Assembly: GCF_026183695.1 (NCBI RefSeq)
Contig: NZ_JAPFRD010000011.1
Coordinates: forward strand, 594,796-658,795
Length of the DNA: 64,000 nucleotides
Source of the DNA: Alteromonas aquimaris
GTDB taxonomy: Bacteria; Pseudomonadota; Gammaproteobacteria; Enterobacterales; Alteromonadaceae
Direction of reading: 5' to 3'
Part shown: positions 27,052 through 34,917 of the stretch, one piece after another
Numbering within the stretch: the first letter of the stretch is position 1
Layout of the letters: every line of letters begins with the position of its first letter
Position numbers and translations under genes: made by a program
The notes under the pieces: model-generated
What the model saw: only the letters and a program-made list of their open reading frames with translations
Told to the model about the DNA's origin: nothing
Databases searched by the model: none

Positions 27052-27267
27052 TTAGTAGAGTTTTACGCGACGTGCGTTTTCACGAGCAAGCTTCTTAAGA
27101 TGACGCTTCTTAGCAGCCGCTTTCTTGCGCTTGCGCTCCCAGGTTGGCTTTTCAAAGAATTCGCGACGACGAACTTCTGAAAGGACACCTGCTTTTTCAC
27201 AAGAACGCTTAAAGCGACGAAGAGCGACATCAAACGGCTCGTTTTCTCTTACTTTAACGATAGGCAT
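27052..27267 (-). CDS. rpsU: 30S ribosomal protein S21
   Basis: Small basic ribosomal protein of 71 residues involved in translation initiation on the 30S subunit. The sequence starts [27 protein letters not shown] and ends [14 protein letters not shown], as in E. coli. AGGTGAG lies just before the ATG. It is first in the macromolecular-synthesis operon and is followed by a weak terminator that separates its expression from the genes behind it. Confidence 0.98.
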   Translation of the reverse strand: MPIVKVRENEPFDVALRRFKRSCEKAGVLSEVRRREFFEKPTWERKRKKAAAKKRHLKKLARENARRVKLY

Positions 27268-27332
27268 TAAATTCTCACCTCAAAATTTTACTGTCTTTCC
27301 GGGATAAGATTGCCTGCAAAAACGGCCCCGGG

Positions 27333-27644
27333 TTAAAAATGGTGCGAAATTCTAATCATATCTGCAGCGAATGTAAAGCCAGAATTGATAAAAAATAACC
27401 AGTTCCGGTGAAATTTACCACTTTCAATTCGAGTTTGATCCGCTGGCAGGTAAAAAGTAAACTTGCGGCCATTAATCGGAGCGTATTGACCTTTGTGGTT
27501 CGTATAGTGTTCGTGCTGAGTTTGGCCACGCCATAGTGAGATATCAGCAGGGTCGTTGGCTAAGTGAACGGCTAACAACGAATATAAAGAAGCATGCAGC
27601 ATGGATTTTCTTAGTGCGTTACTAAGAAACGCGTTGGCGCACAT
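27333..27644 (-). CDS. Possible hypothetical protein upstream of rpsU
   Basis: An open frame of 103 codons from the ATG at 27,644, which has GGAG 5 nt upstream. The product (MCANAFLSNALRKSMLH to the C-terminal ADMIRISHHF) has no family I recognise, no signal peptide and no clear transmembrane helix. It occupies most of the rpsU-tsaD divergent region, which is usually non-coding in relatives, and its 3' end would overlap the rpsU promoter. Its high share of His, Asn and Arg looks atypical. It may be a real small gene, a decayed one, or chance. Confidence 0.33.
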   Translation of the reverse strand: MCANAFLSNALRKSMLHASLYSLLAVHLANDPADISLWRGQTQHEHYTNHKGQYAPINGRKFTFYLPADQTRIESGKFHRNWLFFINSGFTFAADMIRISHHF

Positions 27645-27798
27645 TTTTACTCCATCGCACACTGACTATATACCTTGAAGCAGTGCGCTTTTTACCGCTA
27701 CTAACTGACGTGAAGTCATGCCAGCGCGGTAAAATTGGACTGAAAAGGTCAACACGCTCTAGCATTTCAACTAACGAAAAGAATAGTGGTGTGTAACT

Positions 27799-28812
27799 AT
27801 GCGAGTGCTAGGAATTGAAACATCCTGTGACGAAACGGGTGTGGCGGTCTACGACGACAGTCAGGGTCTGCTTTCTCACGAGCTTTATAGTCAAGTGAAA
27901 TTGCATGCAGACTATGGCGGTGTGGTACCTGAGCTGGCATCCCGAGATCACGTGCGTAAACTTATCCCACTTATCGATAAGGCGCTTGCTGATGCCAACA
28001 CGCTTCCGCAGGAGTTAGATGGGGTTGCCTTCACCCAAGGCCCGGGGCTGGTGGGCGCATTACTAGTGGGCTCATCAGTGGGACGCTCACTGGCCTATGC
28101 CTGGAATCTGCCTGCCGTAGGGGTGCATCACATGGAGGGTCACCTGCTGGCCCCGATGCTGGAGGCCAACGCGCCCGAATTTCCCTTTGTGGCTCTGCTG
28201 GTTTCTGGCGGTCACTCTATGTTGGTGGAGGTAAAAGGCATTGGGCAGTACACCGTTTTAGGCGAATCTATCGACGATGCGGCAGGCGAAGCATTTGATA
28301 AAACCGCTAAATTGTTAGGGCTGGATTACCCCGGCGGCCCCTTGCTGGCAAAGCTGGCAGAACAGGGCGAGGCTGGCCATTATCAGTTTCCGCGCCCTAT
28401 GACCGATAGGCCTGGTCTTGATTTTAGCTTCAGTGGGTTGAAAACCTTTGCAGCGAACACCATCCGTGCCTGTGACAATGCCCCCCAGACACATGCCAAT
28501 ATCGCCTATGCGTTTCAGGAAGCGGTGGTGGATACCTTGCTTATTAAATGTCGTCGGGCATTAAAACAAACAGGCTTAAAGCGACTGGTTATTGCAGGTG
28601 GTGTTAGTGCTAACACCATGTTACGAACAAAATTGGCAGAACTGATGAAATCGTTAAAAGGCGAAGTGTATTATCCAAACTTAGCCTTCTGCACGGACAA
28701 CGGTGCGATGATTGCCTATGCCGGTTTACAGCGCTTGAAGGCGGGACATACCTGTGAATTGACCGCGCAAGCTAAGCCCCGGTGGCCTCTAGATTCTCTC
28801 GAGCCGGTGTGA
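27799..28812 (+). CDS. tsaD: tRNA N6-threonylcarbamoyladenosine transferase TsaD
   Basis: Catalytic subunit for the universal t6A37 modification of ANN-decoding tRNAs, acting with TsaB, TsaC and TsaE in the cytoplasm. It is 337 residues, matching E. coli. It begins [19 protein letters not shown], has metal-ligand histidines H111 and H115 in HHMEGH, and the ASKHA signatures [10 protein letters not shown] and [12 protein letters not shown] near the end. It is divergent from rpsU, the same arrangement as in E. coli. Confidence 0.98.
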   Translation: MRVLGIETSCDETGVAVYDDSQGLLSHELYSQVKLHADYGGVVPELASRDHVRKLIPLIDKALADANTLPQELDGVAFTQGPGLVGALLVGSSVGRSLAYAWNLPAVGVHHMEGHLLAPMLEANAPEFPFVALLVSGGHSMLVEVKGIGQYTVLGESIDDAAGEAFDKTAKLLGLDYPGGPLLAKLAEQGEAGHYQFPRPMTDRPGLDFSFSGLKTFAANTIRACDNAPQTHANIAYAFQEAVVDTLLIKCRRALKQTGLKRLVIAGGVSANTMLRTKLAELMKSLKGEVYYPNLAFCTDNGAMIAYAGLQRLKAGHTCELTAQAKPRWPLDSLEPV

Positions 28813-28877
28813 TCGGTTCATAAGTCAAACCGCACAGAAGTGTAATCAGCTCAGAGATAGAGACGGGTAGCAGTCCA

Positions 28878-29480
28878 CTACTGTTTAAGTTTACCTTTAT
28901 TCCATACTTTGCTTTCTTCCCCTTTAATGAGTCGCGCAATATTGGCGCGATGGCGAAGAATGATGAGGACTGAAAGCATGGCAACCGGAATGGTGTAAAG
29001 CGGTTTGATAAACCAGGTAAAGAGCGGGGCCAATCCCACAGCGATGATGGCACCTAGAGAAGAATAACCCCAGAAGAAAATGACGACTCCCCAGGTCAGT
29101 ATGAGTAAGCCCGCTAAATCTAAACCAATCGGTAACATCGCCCCAAACGCTGTCGCCACCGCTTTGCCACCCTTAAACCCGAAATATAGCGGGAAGATGT
29201 GACCTAAACAGGCGGCAATGGCAATGAAACCCAGCCATAACGGTTCAATACCCATAAAATAGCTGCTATAGACAGGAATCGTACCTTTAAGGATATCGAC
29301 CACTAACACCAGGACGGCAGGGAAGCGTCCCCCTAATCGATAGACATTAGTGGCACCGGGATTTTTCGATCCGACGGTGGTGGGGTCGGGTAAGCTAAAC
29401 ACACGGCAAACGATGATTGCACTGGAAAGTGAACCGCACAAATACGCCACACAAACCATAAGAATTATTTCTGCAACCAT
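28878..29480 (-). CDS. plsY: Acyl-phosphate:glycerol-3-phosphate acyltransferase PlsY
   Basis: Inner-membrane enzyme transferring an acyl group from acyl-phosphate to glycerol-3-phosphate, the first step of phospholipid synthesis in the PlsX/PlsY route. It is 200 residues with about five helices. The three PlsY motifs are seen: [27 protein letters not shown] and [20 protein letters not shown]. It is convergent with tsaD and divergent from folB, the same neighbourhood as in E. coli (plsY/ygiH next to folB). Confidence 0.96.
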   Translation of the reverse strand: MVAEIILMVCVAYLCGSLSSAIIVCRVFSLPDPTTVGSKNPGATNVYRLGGRFPAVLVLVVDILKGTIPVYSSYFMGIEPLWLGFIAIAACLGHIFPLYFGFKGGKAVATAFGAMLPIGLDLAGLLILTWGVVIFFWGYSSLGAIIAVGLAPLFTWFIKPLYTIPVAMLSVLIILRHRANIARLIKGEESKVWNKGKLKQ

Positions 29481-29607
29481 GTATTACTGACACACTTCAC
29501 GTTAAACTTCTGTCCACACTACTAAAATCTGGCAACATACGCTATAGCTGGCGCAATGTGTTTGTAAAAAAGGCTACTGGTCTGATGTGGCGAAAAGGTT
29601 CTCTCCA

Positions 29608-29964
29608 ATGGAAACGATATGTATTCAGGGTTTGCAGGTAAATACACTAATTGGTGTATATGACTGGGAACGCAAGCAAAACACCACATTACTATTCGAT
29701 ATTGAATTGGATGCTGATTTAACAGCCGCAATGTGGTCAGATGATGTTAATGAAACAATTGATTATGCAAAGCTGGCCATGTTTATTCAGCACACCGCAG
29801 CCGAATGTAAATTTGAACTATTAGAAGCCTTGGGCAACAAAGTGATGGATGCGGTCTTGGCCAACTATCCTGCGCAGGGCATCCGGCTGACCATCACCAA
29901 ACCCGATATTTTGCCTGATGCAAAGCACGTGAGCGTGAGAATGAGCAGAGTAAAAGTAAAATGA
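29608..29964 (+). CDS. folB: Dihydroneopterin aldolase FolB
   Basis: Converts 7,8-dihydroneopterin to 6-hydroxymethyl-dihydropterin and glycolaldehyde in folate synthesis. It is 118 residues from the ATG at 29,608, which has AAAGG upstream and gives the family start METICIQGLQVNTLIGVYDWE. The ETIDYAKLA segment and the catalytic lysine in ITKPDILP are present. Its last 4 bp overlap the folK start (ATGA), so the two are translationally coupled; FolK uses its product. Confidence 0.95.
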   Translation: METICIQGLQVNTLIGVYDWERKQNTTLLFDIELDADLTAAMWSDDVNETIDYAKLAMFIQHTAAECKFELLEALGNKVMDAVLANYPAQGIRLTITKPDILPDAKHVSVRMSRVKVK

Positions 29965-30455
29965 TGCACACCATCCTGATCAGCATAGGAACGAATATCG
30001 ATCGGGCAAACCATGTCAGGGCTGCCAAACATGCATTAGAAACAGCTTTTGTAGACGTTAAGCTGTCAAAAGTTTACGAAAGTGAGGCGGTAGGGTTTGA
30101 AGGGCAGGCCTTCTACAATTTAGTCGCGTCTGCAAAAACGCACTGCGATTTAGAAACGGTGTGCAACATTTTAAAACAAATTGAAACGGACAACGGGCGT
30201 CAGCGCAATGAGAAGAAATTTTCCTCGCGTACGCTGGATCTTGATTTGCTTACTTACGACGATGTATGTACAGAAAATCCAACCGTTTTACCCCGAGAAG
30301 AGATCCTTTTTAATGCGTTTGTGTTATTACCCTTGGCTGAATTGGTTCCTGACTGGCAACATCCTCAACAAAAGCAATCGTATCAGGCGCTGTGGAAGGC
30401 ATTCGACCAATCCAGCCAACAGCTTAGGCCGATTAACTTTAACTGGAGTCCATAG
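29961..30455 (+). CDS. folK: 2-amino-4-hydroxy-6-hydroxymethyldihydropteridine pyrophosphokinase FolK
   Basis: Transfers pyrophosphate from ATP to 6-hydroxymethyl-dihydropterin, the step after FolB in folate synthesis. It is 164 residues. Family features are ISIGTNID near the N-terminus, SEAVGFEGQAFYNLVA, the RQRNEKKFSSRTLDLDLLTYDD signature in shortened form (RTLDLDLL) with magnesium-binding aspartates, and LPREEILFNAFVLLPLAEL. It overlaps folB by 4 bp and is followed 6 nt later by uppP. Confidence 0.95.
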   Translation: MMHTILISIGTNIDRANHVRAAKHALETAFVDVKLSKVYESEAVGFEGQAFYNLVASAKTHCDLETVCNILKQIETDNGRQRNEKKFSSRTLDLDLLTYDDVCTENPTVLPREEILFNAFVLLPLAELVPDWQHPQQKQSYQALWKAFDQSSQQLRPINFNWSP

Positions 30456-30461
30456 TAAGGG

Positions 30462-31262
30462 ATGACACTTTTTGAAATTATAATTCTTGCTGTAATTCAA
30501 GGTATTACTGAATTTTTGCCGATCAGTAGCTCTGCACATCTTATCTTACCTTCAGCCCTGTTTGGGTGGCAAAATCAGGGGTTGGCGTTTGATGTCGCCG
30601 TGCATGTTGGCAGCTTATTGGCAGTGGTAATTTATTTTCGTGAAGACATTGGCGAAATGACGCAGGCATGGGTCATGCGAGGTTTCACTTCTCAACAAAC
30701 ACCGCAAAGTCGATTAGCCTGGTGGGTTATATTAGCCACAATCCCTGCAGTGATTGTGGGCTTTCTGTTTAAAGACTGGATCGAAGACTACGCAAGAAAT
30801 GCCCTGATCATTGCCGCTACCACCATTTTCTTTGGTCTGTTGCTATGGGTAGCAGATATTTCAGCCAGCCGTCATAAGCATTTAAATTCCCTTAACTGGT
30901 GGCAGGCACTCATTATCGGTCTGGCTCAAATACTGGCCCTGGTGCCGGGCACCTCGCGTTCTGGTATAACCATGACAGCCGGGCTGTTTTTAGGGTTGGA
31001 TAGAGAAAGTGCCGCCCGTTTTTCATTTTTATTATCGATTCCCGTCATTTTGGGCGCGGGGACACTCGCGACGTTTGATTTATTAGCATTGAACGAAGCG
31101 GTTGACTGGCAGGCACTCCTATACGGCGCGGCTTTTTCTTTTGTCAGTGCGTACCTGTGTATTTACCTGTTTTTAAACTGGATAGCCAGAATTGGCATGC
31201 TGCCCTTCGTCATCTACCGCTTACTGTTGGGAGCTATCCTTTTAGTATTTGTGCTTTACTAG
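30462..31262 (+). CDS. uppP: Undecaprenyl-diphosphatase UppP (BacA)
   Basis: Inner-membrane phosphatase that recycles undecaprenyl pyrophosphate for peptidoglycan and O-antigen synthesis; it gives bacitracin tolerance when abundant. It is 266 residues with about eight helices. The two family motifs are present: QGITEFLPISSSAHLIL near residue 14 and PGTSRSGITMTAGL near residue 165. It starts 6 nt after folK, so a folB-folK-uppP transcript is likely. Confidence 0.97.
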   Translation: MTLFEIIILAVIQGITEFLPISSSAHLILPSALFGWQNQGLAFDVAVHVGSLLAVVIYFREDIGEMTQAWVMRGFTSQQTPQSRLAWWVILATIPAVIVGFLFKDWIEDYARNALIIAATTIFFGLLLWVADISASRHKHLNSLNWWQALIIGLAQILALVPGTSRSGITMTAGLFLGLDRESAARFSFLLSIPVILGAGTLATFDLLALNEAVDWQALLYGAAFSFVSAYLCIYLFLNWIARIGMLPFVIYRLLLGAILLVFVLY

Positions 31263-31303
31263 CTCTATACTCATAGCCTTCAATGAGGCGAAAAAGGAAA
31301 ATT

Positions 31304-31672
31304 ATGTCTGAAACTATTTTTACCAAGATAATTAATCGGGAGATTCCCGCCGATATTCTTTATGAAGACGATGTGTGTTTGGCATTTAGAGATGTAAATC
31401 CTCAAGCACCCATTCATTTTTTGGTTATTCCCAAGAAAGCAATCGCCACTATTAATGATATCAAAGAAGAAGATCGTGAAGTGGTGGGCCACTTGTCAAT
31501 GATTGCGGCAAAAATAGCTGATGATCTCGGTATTGCGGATGAAGGGTACCGCACGGTTATGAACTGTAACGAGTTTGGGGGGCAATCAGTTTATCATATT
31601 CACTTACATGTACTGGGTGGTAAGTTACTGGGATGGCCTCCTTATACCGATAAGCCGAAAAATTTGGAGTAA
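31304..31672 (+). CDS. hinT: HIT-family purine nucleoside phosphoramidase HinT
   Basis: Histidine-triad hydrolase of purine nucleoside phosphoramidates such as adenylated amines, 122 residues from the ATG at 31,304 with AAGGA upstream. It starts SETIFTKIINREIPADILYEDD, typical of the HinT branch, and the catalytic triad motif is HIHLHVLGG. It follows uppP by about 40 bp and is probably a single gene or the last of that run. Confidence 0.95.
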   Translation: MSETIFTKIINREIPADILYEDDVCLAFRDVNPQAPIHFLVIPKKAIATINDIKEEDREVVGHLSMIAAKIADDLGIADEGYRTVMNCNEFGGQSVYHIHLHVLGGKLLGWPPYTDKPKNLE

Positions 31673-31684
31673 AAAACGGAAAAA

Positions 31685-31710
31685 GGAGCGCCTCTAGCGC
31701 TACTCTTTTT
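31685..31710 (+). terminator. Probable hinT terminator
   Basis: AGCGC pairs with GCGCT around CTCTA, followed by a T-rich tail ending in five T residues, 12 bp after the hinT stop. The stem is short, so strength is uncertain. Confidence 0.5.
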
Positions 31711-31720
31711 ACACCATTTT

Positions 31721-31746
31721 GCGCCCTCAAGGATCCAAGAGGGCGC
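31721..31746. repeat. Perfect inverted repeat between hinT and the M49 peptidase gene
   Basis: GCGCCCTC and GAGGGCGC form an 8-bp perfect stem around AAGGATCCAA. No T-run follows on either strand. It lies 12 bp after the stop of the minus-strand peptidase gene and may protect its mRNA 3' end or act as a terminator. Confidence 0.6.
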
Positions 31747-31758
31747 GTTGGCCTTATA

Positions 31759-33465
31759 TCATTGCAGCCCTAATACCTCTTTTCCTTGCTCAAAATGAAT
31801 ATCCACTGGGATGTTTGCTTTTTCCAGTTTGGCCAAGTCTTTGGCAAGTTGAGGCTTGATAACGCCTTTTTCTTCTACCAGCTTTGACACACCTTCATAG
31901 TCACCGTCGCCTTGCAGCGTTAGAATGGTCTCTGATAAGGTTTTAATTGCCGTGTCCATTTTTTCCATGTTAACGCTGTACAAGCCATTCTCATCTTTTT
32001 CGAATGCCCCCATTTCGGCAAAGACATTAAAGCGTATCATATTGGCTTTACCGTGTGCGCTCGAGGCACCAAAGCGAACCGACCGGAAAATACCCGCCAT
32101 AAAGGTAACGTAATAATCTTCTAGTGTGCCTTCAGTGATTTCTCCTTTTTCAAGCAGACTTTGCACCATGTATAAACCTAGTATATCTGCTTTACCTTCT
32201 TCTAACGCAGAAGCATGTTCTTTCAGCGCCGCCCTAACGGTTCCCGTACCTGACAAGGTGTTTTTAATTCCTAAGCCATGCGCTACTTCATGGAACATCG
32301 TGTTAGCAAAGAAGGCATCAAACGTGATGTGGTCACGTTGATCTTCGGCAATCAATACTTCGGCGATGGGTTGCAGAATGTGGTCAAACTTGGCTCGCAT
32401 GGCATTTTTTAACTGCAATCGACGCGTACCTTTTTCCAGCTGAACTTGTTCGTCATTAGGCAGGTTGATAGCAATAGTTTTACTTCCTGCATTAGAGTGG
32501 CCGGCATAATAAATAACATCATAGGCATTTAAATCTGCGTCTGAGCCGGGTATTTCGGCTTTGTATTCTGCTGCAACAGGTAACCCTTTTTGTAATTCTG
32601 GTAAAAACTGCGCGTACTTCGCCAGCTTCTCACTCCACTTTAAATCTTTCAGCAGAACATAGGATTCAAACGCCGTACGATAGCCAAACAGTTGATCTTC
32701 ATAGGTTTCGATAGGACCAATTACCACCTCTACGGGGTTGCTTTTCATATCCATCCAAGCCATATCTGACTTCTGATAGTCATCAGACAATAACGCCTCT
32801 GCACGCATCAACAAATAGTTGCCAAACTCGCGGTTCTCAGCTAATTCAGAGGCATGACGGAGGAGTTCAGCAGCCTTGGATAATTGTGCTCTGTAGGCTT
32901 CAGAATAGGGAACGGCTTTGAGGTTGCCTTGCTCGTCTCTGCGAATTACAGAATACAGGCCTTTGGCATCATCTAACGCAGCATTCTCTAATTCTTCTTT
33001 AGTCATATCATGGGGATAAAATTCTGCCCCAGCAGGTTTATCTGCATAACCTGACAGAAACGGAGCGTCCCCATTTAACCTGTCCCATGGGCCGTAATTG
33101 ATAGTGGCGAAGTGGCGAATTTCTTCATCTTCGATGGACGCAAGAAACTCATTTTTATCCTGGTAAAATGCTTGTTTCCAGAACAGGTCATCCATAATGA
33201 CAGAGGCATCAATGAGTAATGCGACCATTTTTTTCTGGTTACTACTTAGTGCAGACAGGTCCGCTTCAAGGGTAACGGGATGATAGATTTTAAGCCTATC
33301 CCTATCTACCAGTAACTCATGAGCGCTGTCCTGAGTTATTTGCTCAGATGTCGCTTCATCTTTACGTTCTGTTTGGCTAGAGGTGTTATCACTACATCCC
33401 GCTAAGATTGATGAGGCAATCAACGCAACCAGCGTTAGCTGCTTAAATGGTACCGTTATCTTCAT
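31759..33465 (-). CDS. M49-like (dipeptidyl-peptidase III type) zinc metallopeptidase, lipoprotein
   Basis: A 568-residue predicted lipoprotein. The signal ends in the lipobox LAGC, so it is lipidated and faces the periplasm. The zinc-binding motif is HEVAH at residues 392-396, and the second motif EEGKAD is at 422-427, the pair that defines family M49 (dipeptidyl peptidase III and relatives). Classical DPP III has a six-residue HEXXGH; this one has the five-residue HEXXH form known from some bacterial homologues. The likely activity is release of dipeptides from oligopeptides, but some relatives are uncharacterised hydrolases. The ATG at 33,465 starts the signal directly; no strong ribosome site is visible. 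It is transcribed alone. Confidence 0.82.
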   Translation of the reverse strand: MKITVPFKQLTLVALIASSILAGCSDNTSSQTERKDEATSEQITQDSAHELLVDRDRLKIYHPVTLEADLSALSSNQKKMVALLIDASVIMDDLFWKQAFYQDKNEFLASIEDEEIRHFATINYGPWDRLNGDAPFLSGYADKPAGAEFYPHDMTKEELENAALDDAKGLYSVIRRDEQGNLKAVPYSEAYRAQLSKAAELLRHASELAENREFGNYLLMRAEALLSDDYQKSDMAWMDMKSNPVEVVIGPIETYEDQLFGYRTAFESYVLLKDLKWSEKLAKYAQFLPELQKGLPVAAEYKAEIPGSDADLNAYDVIYYAGHSNAGSKTIAINLPNDEQVQLEKGTRRLQLKNAMRAKFDHILQPIAEVLIAEDQRDHITFDAFFANTMFHEVAHGLGIKNTLSGTGTVRAALKEHASALEEGKADILGLYMVQSLLEKGEITEGTLEDYYVTFMAGIFRSVRFGASSAHGKANMIRFNVFAEMGAFEKDENGLYSVNMEKMDTAIKTLSETILTLQGDGDYEGVSKLVEEKGVIKPQLAKDLAKLEKANIPVDIHFEQGKEVLGLQ

Positions 33466-33861
33466 ATTCTGTATCGTCACTGTTGTTATTCAAATGCCAC
33501 AATAAGCATCTAATCTTTATTTTGTGTCTGTTAGCATAGCGAAGGAATACGCTAACTTCTATATCTTCGTTAACATACCCAGATAAAAAATCATTGATCG
33601 TTTTGTTGATAATTTAAGTTAAAAATCGGCAGGTTACTTGCGAAACCCTAAGTTTTATAACTACTATTTGCAGTAGGTATCAATCTTTAATGCGACTTGT
33701 CCGAGACATAAGTATATTTTGTATACGTTGTAGTTTTTTCGGCCAGCCCTTTGAGGCCCTTTTAAGGAAGTATTCATGCTGCATCGGCCAGACACAAATA
33801 AGGCCACTAAAGGTATTGTTTGTTGCGGTAAAGTAAAAAATTACTCAGTAGGAAGTTGGTT
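33466..33861. other. Intergenic region between the M49 and HDOD genes
   Basis: This divergent region of about 400 bp holds no gene I can support. A small inverted repeat (GTTAGC with GCTAAC, about 33,530-33,556) and an AT-rich TATACGTTG stretch near 33,722 were seen. Promoters for both genes must lie here but none is clear enough to mark. Confidence 0.4.
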
Positions 33862-34698
33862 ATGTCTACCCAAAATGCACTATTAACTATTTTAATCGAA
33901 AAAATTAATAACGATACGTTGGTCTTACCAACCTTACCTGCCATTGCTTTAAAAGTACGGAAAGCAGCAGACGACCCTGATATTAACTTGAATCAGATGG
34001 CCGACGTTGTAGGTAAAGACCCATCGCTGAGTGCCCGCATGATTAAAATTGCCAACAGCGCTTATATGGGGCGAACCGTAAAAGTGAATTCAATTGGCCA
34101 GGCTGTAACACGGATCGGACTGGTGCAAATTAAAAACATCGCGACTGCACTGGCAATGGAACAGCTTTTTGTTTCAAAAAATGAGGTGGTAGCCGATTTC
34201 ATGAGAAGAGAGTGGGACAGAACTGTTCTGGTTGTGGCTAACTCAATGGCGATGCTACAAACTTATACTCAGCGCACCAAAAAGCGCGAAATGAGCCTCG
34301 ATACGATGACCTTAGCTGCACTGGTTCACAGTATAGGCGTGCTGCCCATATTAACTGAGGCTGAACGACATGAGGAGGTTTTCGCTAGTCCAACGTTTCT
34401 GGAGGTGGCGATAGATAAATTGTCAGGGCCCATTGGTGGCAGCATTACCCGTGAGTGGAGCTTCGGACAGCCTTTCGTTGATATTGCTGAATATTGGAAT
34501 GATTTATCTGTTATACCAGAAAATATCACCTATATAGACTTTGTCAGGGTCGGTGCCGCGCTGGCAGGGAAAATGGAAAGTCAGAAAGATGCGGTGCTCA
34601 ATTTGGCGATACAGCGTGGCGTACTTGAAGATGTGCATGAGTTGACTTCGGATGAGTTCATTGAGATGCGCGATGCGGCTAAACAAATTTTTGCCTGA
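33862..34698 (+). CDS. HDOD-domain protein
   Basis: A 278-residue protein made almost entirely of one HDOD domain, an HD-like fold without the catalytic His-Asp pair, found in signalling proteins tied to chemotaxis, motility and stress. Typical sequence includes LPTLPAIALKVRKAADDPDINLNQMADVVGKDPSLSARMIKIANS in the first 80 residues, shown by LPTLPAIALKV and DPSLSARMIKIANSA. No receiver or GGDEF domain is attached. The ATG at 33,862 has AGGAA 7 nt upstream. It is transcribed alone, so its partner pathway is unknown. Confidence 0.9.
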   Translation: MSTQNALLTILIEKINNDTLVLPTLPAIALKVRKAADDPDINLNQMADVVGKDPSLSARMIKIANSAYMGRTVKVNSIGQAVTRIGLVQIKNIATALAMEQLFVSKNEVVADFMRREWDRTVLVVANSMAMLQTYTQRTKKREMSLDTMTLAALVHSIGVLPILTEAERHEEVFASPTFLEVAIDKLSGPIGGSITREWSFGQPFVDIAEYWNDLSVIPENITYIDFVRVGAALAGKMESQKDAVLNLAIQRGVLEDVHELTSDEFIEMRDAAKQIFA

Positions 34699-34855
34699 TC
34701 CAATACTCAAGCCTCGGCTTAATTTATCTTCACCTCAGCTAGGAACATCGGGCAGTTACTAGCTGGTTTTCTCTCCCCTATAATAAGCTACTTCAGCATC
34801 ACCCCATGACATCCATTCTTTTTACATGCTCTTAACGACCCCTTTACAAAATGCC

Positions 34856-34869
34856 TGAAAGCGCTTACA
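34856..34869. promoter_or_regulatory. LacI-type operator upstream of the GH16 gene
   Basis: TGAAAGCGCTTACA is a 14-bp palindrome with 12 symmetric positions, of the form bound by LacI-family carbohydrate regulators. It lies 49 bp before the GH16 ATG. Its complement shares 12 identical bases (TGTAAGCGCTTT) with the site before the RND operon at 13,970. Confidence 0.6.
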
Positions 34870-34917
34870 TTTCGTTTATTGATATTTTTATAACCGGCTA
34901 AGCGAAGAGGGTTTACT

